NCBI RefSeq assembly: GCF_011075055.1
Contig: NC_058153.1
Coordinates: 10,044,001 to 10,108,000, forward strand
DNA: 64,000 nucleotides
Reading direction: 5' to 3'
Origin: Mangifera indica
Taxonomy: Eukaryota > Streptophyta > Magnoliopsida > Sapindales > Anacardiaceae
Position 1 is the stretch's first letter. Each line of letters starts with the position of its first letter. The translations under genes were made by a program, and so were the position numbers. The notes under the pieces were generated by a model that did not search any database, was not told where the DNA came from, and saw only the letters and a program-made list of their open reading frames with translations. Shown piece by piece: positions 25,366-36,524 of this stretch.

Positions 25366-27994
25366 TGTAACACCCACATATAATAGTAAGGGTAAAATGT
25401 TTATTTTATGTGTTTTAAATTGACTCGTGTTGACTGTGGACCAAAATGAGTTGGAATTAAATAGAAATATTTAATTTCAACTTAAGAACGATCATTCATG
25501 AGTCCATGAATATTCGTGCATGATCTTCCACATTAGTAGAGCTGGATAAGCCACATACACAATTTTAACAAGATGAACAATAGTTCACCCATCGGGCAAA
25601 TGCCTATTCATGCAATTATAAAAATTATGTTTTAAATTATTGGGGGATTTTCCCAAAGTATAGGAAATTGGCCGTATCTAGTGAGAGTTTGCGTTAGAGA
25701 GAAATAGAGTAACTCATAATTTTTAGCTACAGGTGGCATTTTTCAATGAGATTTCATGAGTGGAAATCTTAGAGAGAGAAACCTAGTCTAATAGTATTGG
25801 GGATTTGTTGAGTTATGTAATGAGGTAAGTAGGAATCTATGTTTAACGTCCTCAATTTTTAATTTGGTGTTTGCACTAAGGATATCTATGGTTGCTTATG
25901 GATCTTGCATGTTTATACCTTTTGCTTGATGATTATGTATGTGGTTTCGATGATGTTTCATATTTGCATATGTGTATTTATGTCTTGGTTTGATACCGGG
26001 TTATCAAATGATCCAAGTATGTTTGGGTGATTTTCATGCATAATGAATATATGAATAAGATGATATAGGAATATGATGATTTAGTTATGCGATGATTAAA
26101 TTGATAAAGAAAAATTGCATGAGAATTATGTTGATCGATATTACATTTTTGAGCATGTTTTGATTAGGTGTTGTCATGATTTGGAATGAGTATGATATCG
26201 ACATGTTAGAATAACTGATGGAATGGGGTGGACTGTATGGTGTATTCAACTAATATGATTAAAGCTTAAAGTTCTCTCAAGTTATTAAGCATAACATGTC
26301 ATATCTAAGGTGTTTTGGGGCATAATTTTGTGTGAATTTCCTATCAAATAATGTGTTATGATGTATAGATATGCGTAATTGAGGTTTGATCTAGTATAGA
26401 GGGTATTTTTAGGTTTCTAAATGTCATGAATGACTATTCGCTTGAAATGAATGATTGCCCCATGCCTGGAATATTATTTTTAACATGTCGCGAATGCCTA
26501 TTTGCATGACAGTGAACAATTAGGACAAGGAAGAATGGTTGTTCACTGAAAGGTGATGAACACTTGTTCATAATGCAACAAAGTGAACAACTATTCATTA
26601 GCTATGAATAGACGTGTGCAATGTAAGTTAAAACGATATGAGACATGAAGCTTATAAGTCATCCACTATAGAAAGCTGGGACTTAAAAGTGAAACTTGAG
26701 GATTTAGTTGCTCTAGCAGTAAACTGCATAAAGATCCTAAGAACTCTAATAGTATAGCAATATATCTATGGTACTGCATATTGCCTCAAAAATCTAAGAT
26801 GTAGACTAGGAAAGGTGAAAACGTTACAAGCTTATAGCCAAGTAGCTTGATTTAACTTGCATGCATAGTATGATCATACAATAGTTAGCAGTACAAGTTT
26901 AAAGGTTGTTTCAAGAGAGCACCCATGAGATACTTCTTATATTGCCTATAGTAAAGCACAATCTGTAGTAAAACCACTGGTTCACAATAAAACCCAATCA
27001 TCTACAGTATGTTGTGGTAAGCCGTAATAGACTTGAGATAGGTTGCAATCCAATAATAGTGTAGACAGTGGACTACATAGTCATGATACTTGCATGACTA
27101 ATGTGTCAAATCCTTATTTCGACTTAAGCCGATTGGTATGTCAGTAACAACTCAATTTAATATTAAATGAGTTTTCATTTAAAGTGTGTCAAAGAAAAAT
27201 AAGATTTTGGGGGATCATTAGTTATATGACTCAAGAATCAAGTTAGTAAGATAGTTATGAGGGACTTAGTAAAATCTCAAGGTAAAAATAGTCATGTAGT
27301 GGTTCACATCATCTAAGGGGAGTAAATAACTTACTCTTGATGACTAGTCCAATTGGTATGTCAGTAACAACTCAATTTAATATTAAATGAGTTTTCATTT
27401 GAAGAATGTCAAATAAAAATAAGATTTTGGGGGAACATTAGTTATGTGACTCGAGAATCAAGTTAGTAAGATAGTTATGAGGGAGTTAGTAAAATCTTAA
27501 AGTACAAATAGTCATGTAAGGTTTCACATCATTTAAGGGGAGTACTTACTCCTGATGACTAGTCATATGTGAACCAAATTAGTTGCAAAATAAGAATTTT
27601 TATAAAGTTATTTTATGTTCCTACTTGCTAAGTGTTTATCACTCACACTTTCCTATTTTGTCTATTTTGTAGAAGACAGAGTTGAATGATAGGTGAAATG
27701 CGAGGCTATGAGTAGGTGTAAGCAGCAAAGGGTATTTATGTTATTTTTACAAAATTATGTTTCCAATAAACCATGAATTGGATTGTTATATGATAGTTTG
27801 TAAATACTTTGTTCTTATATGATAATGAAATCTTTTGCATGTTTTTTGAAATATTTGTGAAAAAGGGTAGCTTAGTCTTTTTCTTCATTAAATTTACTTT
27901 ATTGTTTTTATTTTATTTATTTTGATTGATGTTCTTATAATCAACGATAGTAAAAATTTCTCTGAAGGGCAATACTTCTAAAGGACGTGTTATA
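25366..27994 (+). repeat. Left LTR of the Tekay-type element
   Basis: Begins TGTAACACCC and ends GTGTTATA just before the primer-binding site. It aligns by eye with 32768-34134 at both ends and through long middle parts, for example the segments after 27140 and after 27620. At 2.6 kb it is nearly twice the right LTR: it holds a 220-bp tandem duplication (27131-27570), and about 0.9 kb (roughly 26010-26935) has no counterpart on the right. Confidence 0.8.
27131..27570 (+). repeat. 220-bp tandem duplication inside the left LTR
   Basis: The phrase TTGGTATGTCAGTAACAACT starts at 27133 and again at 27353, and the matching sequence continues for the whole 220-bp unit with few differences. The right LTR has one copy (about 33550-33780), so the duplication arose after the two LTRs separated, or was lost on the right. 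Confidence 0.85.
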
Positions 27995-28474
27995 GTTGGC
28001 ATCAGAGCATGATTTTGGTACCCAAAGGAAAATTTTAAGAAAAGGCATATGTCTCTCACGCCATGTCAACTGCACTTGTTATTTATGTTAATTAAGAAAA
28101 GGCTATGAATGGGCGTAAACAGCAAAGGGTATTTATTTATTTTCATGTAATTATGTTTTCAATAAACCATGAATTGGTTTGTTATATGATAGTTTGTAAA
28201 TATTTTTGTTCTTATATAATAATGACATCTTTTGCATGTTTTTTCTAATATTTGTGAAAAGGGTAGCTTGGTCTTTTTCTTCATTAAATTTACTTTATTG
28301 TTTTTATTTTATTTATTTTAATTGATGTTCTTATAATCAACGATAGTAAAAATTTCTCTGAAGGGCAATACTTCTAAAGGCTTGTTATAGTTGGCATCAA
28401 AGCATGATTTTGGTACCCAAAAGAAAATTTTAAGAAAAGGCATGTTCCTCATGTCATGTCAACTATACTTGTAG
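27704..28474 (+). repeat. About 397-bp tandem duplication spanning the LTR end, primer site and leader
   Basis: Copy 1 is 27704-28100 and copy 2 is 28101 to about 28474. Both contain GGCTATGA, AGCAAAGGGTATTTAT, the LTR 3' end, the primer-binding site and the following GCATGATTTTGGTACCCAAA leader. The shared words are displaced by 395-397 bp throughout. The second copy therefore carries a second LTR end and primer-binding site at about 28390-28403. Confidence 0.85.
27997..28008 (+). promoter_or_regulatory. Primer-binding site, initiator tRNA-Met type
   Basis: TGGCATCAGAGC differs at one base from TGGTATCAGAGC, the usual complement of the plant initiator tRNA-Met 3' end. It starts two bases after the left LTR. 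A duplicated, more diverged copy reads TGGCATCAAAGC near 28392. Confidence 0.7.
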
Positions 28475-28829
28475 ACAACTATTGAAAGTTTAGTTTATGA
28501 ATTTTCCTGCTTATTTAAGAAATGTTAATAACCCATGTGAGTTTCCAAGATTCATGATGAAAAGGTCCAAACGATTGAACAGTAATGGTTAGGGAAACCA
28601 ACAAGAGCTCAAGCTTTGAAGACAACTCCCCAAGCCTTTTAGTTTGGATTAAATGCTACAGACATCAAGAATTTAGTCTATAAGGTATTAAGGGAGCAAA
28701 AGTAGGAATGTGCTCCTACACAGGGTAGTGAATTTGGGTAAGTACTACAAACTCAAAAAGCTAATGAAAAATAATCAAAAGAGACTTTGACTTTAAAGAC
28801 ACAATTATATCCAATCTACAACTTGTCAA

Positions 28830-29640
28830 ATATGCATCAACCATAAAAGTTTACAAGTGATAAAGATCCTATTATAGCTAAAGAGTGGTTAGAATCCATA
28901 TAGAGCATCATATCCTTGTGCAAGACAATAGATAGGGAGAAAGAGAAGTATGCCACTTATATGCTAGAATTAGATGTCAGGCTTTGGTGGAATCTTACTC
29001 TAAAGACTATGAAATCTATAGATATAACTTGGGTAGACTTCAAAAAGTTGTTTAAGGCTAAGTACAAGACAATTGACATGACTTACATAAAGGCTCAAGA
29101 GTTCATCAACATTACTTACAAGACTAGTATAGTGAAAGAATACTCTATTAGATTTAATTTTTTGGCTTAATATGCACTAGGTATGGCAAGTACAAAATCA
29201 AAATGAATTAATAAATTCATCCATAGGTTGAATCTAACAATAACTTGTGATGTGATGATAACGTTAGTACCATCGCAAAATTATGGTAAGACATTGAGCA
29301 GAGCTCTCAAGGCAGAAATGTTTGTCCAGAAGATGAACCGTAAGCCCTTAATAATAGCTTCCTCAAGGACCTGACATAACAAGAAAGGACTAACAGAGGC
29401 AAAAGGTCATTCCAACCTAAGGGAAATAAGAATTGAAGGGCTAATAAGAAGTAGAAGAAATTTGATGCCTTCAACATGTCCAAAATATATCTAACAGCAT
29501 AAAAGTGAGTGTGATAATAGCTAAGGGGTGTGCATCGGATGCAGGCAACTAAGGCACCTTACTAGAAATCATACAACCTAACCTAAGGTAAAATAGACCA
29601 TAGGTGGTGCCACCACTATAGTTTATGCAATAGCCCAAGG
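28830..29640 (+). pseudogene. Tekay-type gag with relic zinc knuckle, broken
   Basis: The open piece 28916-29170 encodes a capsid-like segment (EKYATYMLELDVRLWW, WVDFKKLFKAKY), followed by a stop at the FNFLA boundary. Farther on, a frame near 29525-29580 reads GVCIGCRQLRHLTRN, a damaged CCHC knuckle. Multiple stops make it non-functional. Confidence 0.65.
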
Positions 29641-29649
29641 ATAAGCAAA

Positions 29650-32600
29650 AGCTAGCCTTTTAATTGTAACCAATCAATTATTATTCCTTGAAACTCTTTT
29701 ATATGTATTAGTTGATTATAGTGCTACATATTATTTTATAGCTAGAGGTATAGTAAAGAGATTAGGAGTTACATTGATTACTGTAGCACAAAAAGTAAGA
29801 ATAGAACTACTTGATAGAGATGTAGTTATTAGTGATCAAATACTAATGAGACAAATAATAATAATCAAAGGCAGACAGATGATGGTAGAACTAATTATGT
29901 TTAAGATGATAGATTTTGCATGATCTTAGGAATGGATTTCATGGGAAGATATGGAGCTAAAATTAACTACTAAAGGAAAAGGATTAAGTTATGTATATAT
30001 AATAGAGATCGATTTGAGTTAAGTGAAGGACAAATTAGAAGCCTAATGATAAGTAGTATGAAGGCTCAAAAAACATTGAATCAAGGTTGTATAGGGTTTA
30101 TTACCCATATAGTAAGCACATAAGAGAAGTCAAGTCCAAAGGTAGATAACAAGCCAATGGTCCACAAATTTTTTGATGTGTTTCCAAATGATCTACAGGG
30201 ATTAACACCAAAAAGAGAAGCAAAGTTCAATGTAAAGTTGGCATTGGATATAACACCCATATCCAAGACACCTTAAAAAAATGACCCTAGTTAAACTTCA
30301 AGAGTTAAAGAAGCAATTACAAAAGTTGTTGGATAATGGGTTTATTAGACTAAGCCATTTACCATGGGGAGCTCCAATTATGTTTGTGATGAAAAATGAT
30401 GGATCTTTAAAAATATGCATTGATGATCGAGAACTAAATAAGGTGACTATAAAGAATAAGTATCATTTGCCTATTATAGATGACTTATTTGATCAATTAA
30501 GGGGAGCTTTGATTTTCTCAAAGATTGATTTGAGGTCTGATTACTAGCAAGTTAAGGAAGTTGAGAAGAGTATTTAGAAGACAACTTTCAAAACAAGATA
30601 AGGGTATTATGAATTCTTAGTAATGCCTTTTGGTTTGACAAATGCCTTAACTATTTTCATGGACTTAATGAACTAAGTATTTCAGGGTTGGCTTTATAAG
30701 TTTATTGTGTCTTTAATTGATAACATTCTGGCTTATTTGAAGAATAAGAAGGAGCATGAAAGTCATCTAAGGTTTTTGCTGGAAAGGTTAAGGGAAAAGA
30801 AGTTGCATGTCAAGTTCTTCATATGTGAATTTTGGCCTGATGGGTAACTTTTTTAGAGTATGTGGTATCGATAAAAGAGGTGTTAGTAGACCTAAGTAAA
30901 ATTGTAGTCATGGTTGCTTGATAAAAGACAAACTATTAAAGAGATTTAGAGCTTTTTAGGTTTAACAAGCTATTATTGAAGATTTGTAAAAGGATTTTCT
31001 AAGTTAACCAAACCCCTCATGACTTTCATTAAGAAGGAGACACTTTTTCAGTAGACTAATGCTTGTGAGGAAAGTTTTCAAGAATTGAAGTGAAGGCTAA
31101 CACCAATACTAATATGACTTTGCCTGAGGATAGAGTGAAGTTTGATATCTACATGAATGCCTCTTATAATGGGATTAAAGTTGAATTGATGCAATGAGGT
31201 TGAATGATAGCTTACGTTTAGAGACAGTTGAAGGACTTCGAGGCAAGTTATCCCATTCATGATCTAGAACTAGAAATGGTAGTGTTTATACCAAAAATAT
31301 TAAGACATTATTTATATGGAATTCAGTGTAATATTTTTACAAATCATAAAATTTTGAAATATTTCTTCAACCAAAATGAGTTAAACATGAGACAACACAA
31401 GTGGTCGGAGTTGGTAAAATATTATGATTATGATATTAAATATCATTTAGGTAAAGCAAATATGGTTGTTAATGCTCTCAATCGAAAGGTATACCTATTA
31501 TAGATTTCAGGTCAAAAGAAGCTATAGGTAAAGTTTGTTAGGGAGAAAATAAAGTAGGTCACTAAGTCATTAAGAAGATTAGAAATTAAGTTAACTTTAC
31601 TAAAGGAGGTTCAAGTAAAGCAAGCTTTTGATTAATGGTGCAATCAAATGATCCAAAGGGTTAATGATGGACTAGAGACAAACTTCCAAGTTATAGATAA
31701 GGTATTAAGATTTCAAGGGAGGATATGTGTACCCCAAGACTCTAAGTTAAAATAGAGAATATTAATTGAAACACATAGTTCCCTTTACATAACCCATTCC
31801 GAGAATGTAAAGATGTATCAAGATTTGAAGAAAGTTTTTATTACTAGGAATGAAAAAAGATGTTGGAGAATATATAGCAAAATGTCTCACATGCCAACAA
31901 GTTAAAGTTGAACACTAGAGACCATTCAGGTTATTATAGTCATTAAGTGTGTCTGAATGGAACATAAAACATATCTCCATGGATTTCATTGTAAGACTCC
32001 TAAATGTGGAAGGGTATAATGTCTTATGGGTCATAGTGGATCACTTGACCAAGATAACCAATCTTTTGCCCATAAGGATATGATCTTTACAGACTAGTTG
32101 GGTCACATTTATGTAAAGGAGATAATTAGGCTTCATAAAGTACCTAAGACCATAGTTTAAAATAAGGACACAAGGTTTTGTGTTGGTCTTTTGGATTAGT
32201 TTTCAATACAACTTATCACTCTCAAATAGGTGGTAATCAAGTACTAGAAGACATGTTAAGGGCTCGTTGTTTTGATTATAAAGCGAGTTAGGTTGAGTTG
32301 CTACAATTTAATATAGGTGATAGAGTTTTCATCTGAGTTACCTCTTTTAAACATTTTATGATATTTGAGAGGAAGGACACGTTAGCTCCCAAATTTAGTT
32401 GATGATATGAGATAGTTGAGCGAGTTGGTAAAATAGCTTATAGACTTACGCTATGAGCAAACATAGTTCGAATCCACATGAATTTAATATTTCATTATTA
32501 AGTAAGTATATTAGAGATCTTTCGCATGTGTTGAGAGGTGAGGCATTAAGTTCTCAGACAACTAAAGTTCTAAGGATAGACTAGTGTAGATATTGGATCG

Positions 32601-32750
32601 ATAGGCCAAAAAACTCCAGAATAAACAGATTCTGCTACTCAAAGTCCTTTGAAGGAATCAAAAAATAAAGGAGGTTTCCTAGGTAGTAAAGCAAGATATG
32701 AGGAGTTGTTATCTGAAACTATTTCTAGCAATTTTTTAGGATATAATTCC
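29650..32750 (+). pseudogene. Tekay-type pol: protease, RT, RNase H, integrase, chromodomain-like tail, broken
   Basis: The protease active-site region near 29705 reads VDYSATYY, so the usual DSGA motif is altered. Reverse transcriptase runs from about 30170 to 30900: 30281-30547 encodes [23 protein letters not shown] and [12 protein letters not shown]. Its catalytic box is changed to LIDNIL near 30715. RNase H and its connector occupy about 31090-31500 (DYDIKYHLGKANMVVNAL). Integrase is at about 31700-32250 (VLWVIVDHLTKI). The end, at about 32480-32750, reads LLSKYIRDLSHVL and then RYEELLSETISSNFLGY, resembling the chromodomain-bearing tail of Tekay/Del elements. Internal TAG and TAA codons are frequent. 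Confidence 0.75.
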
Positions 32751-32753
32751 AAT

Positions 32754-32766
32754 AAGGGAAGAAGAA
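32754..32766 (+). other. Polypurine tract of the Tekay-type element
   Basis: AAGGGAAGAAGAA lies immediately before the right LTR, where plus-strand priming is expected. Confidence 0.6.
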
Positions 32767-32767
32767 T

Positions 32768-34134
32768 TATAACGACCACAGGTAATAATGAGGGTAAAAC
32801 AGTGATTTTATGTTTTTTAAGTTGATCTCATGTTTATTTTGTACCAAAATGAGTTACAATTAAATAAAAATTATGAATGATCATTCATAAGGGATGAATA
32901 ATTGTTAAACCATAGAGAGAATATTTATTCGTGTAGTTATGAAAATTATGTTTTTAAAAGACACGTTATCATGTTTTTGGAAGAATATCCAAAAGAACAT
33001 TAAATTTGCCTTATCTAGTGAGAAGATGATTAGAGAGAAGAAACGCAACTCTACAATTTTAGCCTACAAGTGCCATTTTTTGGTGAAATTTCATAGGTGG
33101 ACATCTTAAAGAGAGAAACCTAATCTAGCAACATTGGGGATTTACTAAGTTTTGTAAAGAGGTAAGTAGGAATTGATGTTTAACCTCTTCAATTTTCAAT
33201 TGGGTGCTTGCACTAAGGATATATGTGGTTACTTATGGATCTTACATGTTTATACCTTTTGCTTGATGATTATATATGTTGTTTCCATAAAGATTCATAT
33301 TTGCATATGTGTACATATGTCTTGTTTTGATATAGTGGTTGTCGAGTGATGATGGTTATTCATATCGCTCATAGTAGGGCACGGTCTACAACAAGACCAT
33401 TGCTTCATAATAGAACTTGATCATCCACAGTAGGGTGTGGTGAGCTGTAATAGGCTTAAAATATATCGCAGTCCAATAGTGGTATAGGGAGTGGACTACA
33501 TAGTTACAATACTCATGTGGCCAAGGTGCTAAATCCTTCTTTCGACTTAGTTTGATTAACAAGTCAACTACAATTCAGTTTAAGGTTAGGTAAGCTTTCA
33601 CCTGTAGTGTGTTAAATGAAAATAGGATTTTGATGGATCATTAGTTATGTGACATGAGAGTCTAGTTAGTGAGTCAGTTACCAAAAACCCAATAAAATCC
33701 CAAGGTATAGATAGTCATGTAAGGGTTTACATCATCTAAAAGGATTAAATAGCTTACTTTTGTTGACCAATCTAGTGTGAATCAAATTAAGGGCAAAATG
33801 GGAATTTCTATGTTACAAAAGACAAAACTAAATGATGGATGTGCTATGAGGCTATGGCAGGTGTAAGTAGTCAAGGGCATTTATGTCATTTTCATATTTT
33901 ATGTATTTATGTTTCCAATAAACCATGAATTTGATTGTTATATGATAGTTTGTAAATACTTTGTTTTTAAATAAAAATAACATCTTTTGCACTTTTTTCG
34001 CAGTTTTTGTATAAAAGGTAGTTTGGTTTTTTCTTCATTAAATTTACTTATTGTTTTTATTTTATTTATGCTCTTATAGTCAATGATAGTAATATTATCC
34101 TTTGGAGAACAATACTTATAGAAAGGGTGTTACA
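32768..34134 (+). repeat. Right LTR of the Tekay-type element
   Basis: Starts TATAACGACC, a decayed version of TGTAACACCC, and ends GGGTGTTACA. It matches the left LTR in the opening AxGAGGGTAAAA phrase, in the GATCATTCAT palindromes, in the AGGTAAGTAGGAAT segment near 33162, and from about 33370 to the end. It lacks about 0.9 kb and the 220-bp second copy found on the left. Confidence 0.75.
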
Positions 34135-34600
34135 TAATCATTACACAAGTAGACGCATTGTCTAATGGGATAAATCTTGAAAATAATGCTTATAATGATG
34201 GGTTAGGTATCTAAAGAGAATTAGATTGTGGTTGATTTTGTAAAAAAGTATAAGATAGAGATATCATAAACGTAAACATGACAGACTAAAAATTAGGCAC
34301 TCAATGTATAGATACATTCACCTAAGGAGTCTTATATGTTATTACCTGAGTTCTGTTAGAATTTAAATCTTAAAAATCCAAAGACTTTTAGATAAATTGA
34401 AATTGATGCAAACAATCATTTTAAACACAATCAAATTTATCCTATGATTTGTGTAGATAATGTATTCTTAAATGAGAGATATGTACGCATGTTATTTTTG
34501 TGTAGCCAAAGTTCAAATGTTTTAGGATTTCAACCATTTCATTGGTTTATACTATTGGCCCTTCTACTTTCCTCTTTCTACCCATTGGTACATTCTTCAA
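34135..34600 (+). pseudogene. Mutator-like transposase, continuation after the Tekay insertion
   Basis: Broken frames give pieces in MULE order: SPKESYMLLPE near 34318, then NLNLKNPKTF and IEIDANNHFKH, then ICVDNVFLNERYVRMLF near 34450-34500. These fit the region leading into the MULE catalytic domain. The part ends near 34600 without the full DDE domain. Together with 24375-25365 it shows that the Tekay element landed inside an existing MULE. Confidence 0.6.
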
Positions 34601-34779
34601 AAAAAAGTTGAAAAAATTGTTTATAATCAAGAAAATATGAACAAATAGAAATATACTTTGATTTTGAATAAATAATTTAATTTTTTATGAATGAATTTAT
34701 ATCCAATATATAAGTACAAAACACAATCATATATTTGATTTAGAATTCCTAATTCATTTCGTTATAATTGAAGAAATTA

Positions 34780-35160
34780 TGGAACAATAGACAATAATAA
34801 ATATCAAGAATATTCACATAGTCAATCTTAATCTTCAAACACTCCTTCTCAAATTGGTGCATGGATTTCACTCATGCCTAACTCATCTAAAAATCTTGAA
34901 AATAATCGATTTGAAACTATTTTAGTCAAAATATCAATCAATTAATATTTAGACCTAATCTTAGGTTGTTCAAGGATTTTCTTATGAAGTTTCATCTTTA
35001 TGAAGAATCTATCCACTTTTACATATTTGGGACAATCATGTTGTACTAGGTTATTTGTAATATCAGATGTTGTTTTATTGTCACAATACAACCAAATCAG
35101 ATACCCAGATGAATAACCTAAATCTTGCAAAAAAGTTGCAGTCATAACGTTTCACGAAGT
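34780..35160 (-). pseudogene. Ty1/copia RNase H fragment
   Basis: The minus-strand frame 34942-35145 reads FLQDLGYSSGYLIWLYCDNK, then NNLVQHDCPKYVKVDRFFIK and KILEQPKIRS: the C-terminal RNase H of copia polyproteins. Downstream, after a stop, it continues DILTKIVSNRLFSRFLDELG to about 34840. Only the 3' end of the element is present. It is a different copy from the one at 4.9-9.5 kb. Confidence 0.75.
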
Positions 35161-36524
35161 CCAACTATCATATCCCTAAGCTTAACTTCAAAAACAGTTC
35201 ACAAATGCATATACATGAATATCAACTGAAAAAAACATAGGTCATAGGATTATTTCCCACCCAAGTTTTGATGTGTTCCCAAAGTCGCACCTATGAGTCA
35301 ATTATAGTTAAAACTTTCTGTTAAATACAATGGTAAAATAGTTATTTTACTAATATTATTAAAAATATATAAAATTCATTATATTTTCCCTCTAAGTTTT
35401 AAAAACTAACAACTTCACCCTTATTTAAAATTTTTTAACTTTGAAAAATCACATTTTCCCCTAAAACTGAGAGATTTTTTCTTCTCCCCTTCGACCACCA
35501 TCTCCAGTGTCGATGACCTCTCTTTTTCACCTTAAAATGTTGGTCAACACATGACAACCTCCCCTCTTCAGATCTCTTCATTGCATTCTAATCCGTATCA
35601 TAGTATTGTACTCTCAAATGTCTCCCCCAATATGTTAAATGCCCATCTGAATCATTTTGACACACTGTTGTCATAACTCTATCATTGATATCATCCCGAA
35701 TAACTAATGTCAAATGATGTACGTTAGTATCCTAGATGTTTGGTGAAGGCATATAACATCCTAAATGTCTAACATAAAAGTGGACCCAATACACTAATTA
35801 GTCAAGCTTCAGGCGAAGGATACCATAATCACAAGAAGAGTTAGACCTCATGGCTCTCCCATATAGCACAAACATCCTAGATATTAAGGCTTCCAATGCC
35901 AAGTGCATGCATAAGCATCTTAGATGCTAAGGCGCTAGCGCCAAGTGCATAATAATCTACAAATATCTACATCACAAAGAATAGCCCTAATGTTTTCACT
36001 ATTATACTACAAACAGCTCGACAACTAGAAAAGATATATATCATTTATTGTTTTTTACTCGAATTTACTTTGATTAGGGTCCATTTCATTGACCACATAG
36101 TTGGACATCTCTAAATGACCATCTCATTCCTTTTTTGTCTTTGTTAAGGCCTTTTAGTACCTATCCCCTCTTAAGCTCACAACAAATGAGGTAAAATGCT
36201 TATTTCCTTTAATGTATGAATAGGCATCTCATGCCATTACTTCATATTCATTTTACATAGCTTATGAATGAATCTCAACCATAACCTGAAGGGTCATTCA
36301 TCTCATCTCTTGACTAATGTTGACTAATGGCATTACTCCCCTTTTTCACGCATGCTAAATCTAATCATTCAACCTAGACTGCCATGAATGGATGTTTGTC
36401 TCATAACAAATAGATGTTCATGATCTTCACTAAATAACACATATTCCTAAGGCAAATGAGAAATTTTTTCTTTAACCTAAGGGATGAGCAGATGTTCCTA
36501 CACATAAGCACTATCATTTATCAT
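35161..36524. other. Unassigned repeat-rich spacer
   Basis: No gene seen. From about 36200 the sequence contains TTCATTCAT and ATGAATG words and, read on the minus strand, resembles the interior of the Tekay-type LTRs. That points to another LTR remnant in inverted orientation. The part at 35260-35900 is unclassified. Confidence 0.4.

Larger units (their letters stand above)
25366..34134 (+). mobile_element. Ty3/gypsy LTR retrotransposon, probable Tekay/Del chromovirus, decayed
   Basis: Delimited by LTRs whose outer ends are perfect inverted decamers: TGTAACACCC at 25366 and GGGTGTTACA ending at 34134. Inside come a primer-binding site close to initiator tRNA-Met, gag, zinc knuckle, protease, reverse transcriptase, RNase H, integrase and a terminal chromodomain-like region, then a polypurine tract and the right LTR. 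Domain order and the tail resemble the Tekay/Del clade. All domains carry stops. The five bases on each side (TGATT and TAATC) no longer match, so the insertion is old. It sits within a MULE transposase pseudogene. Confidence 0.8.
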
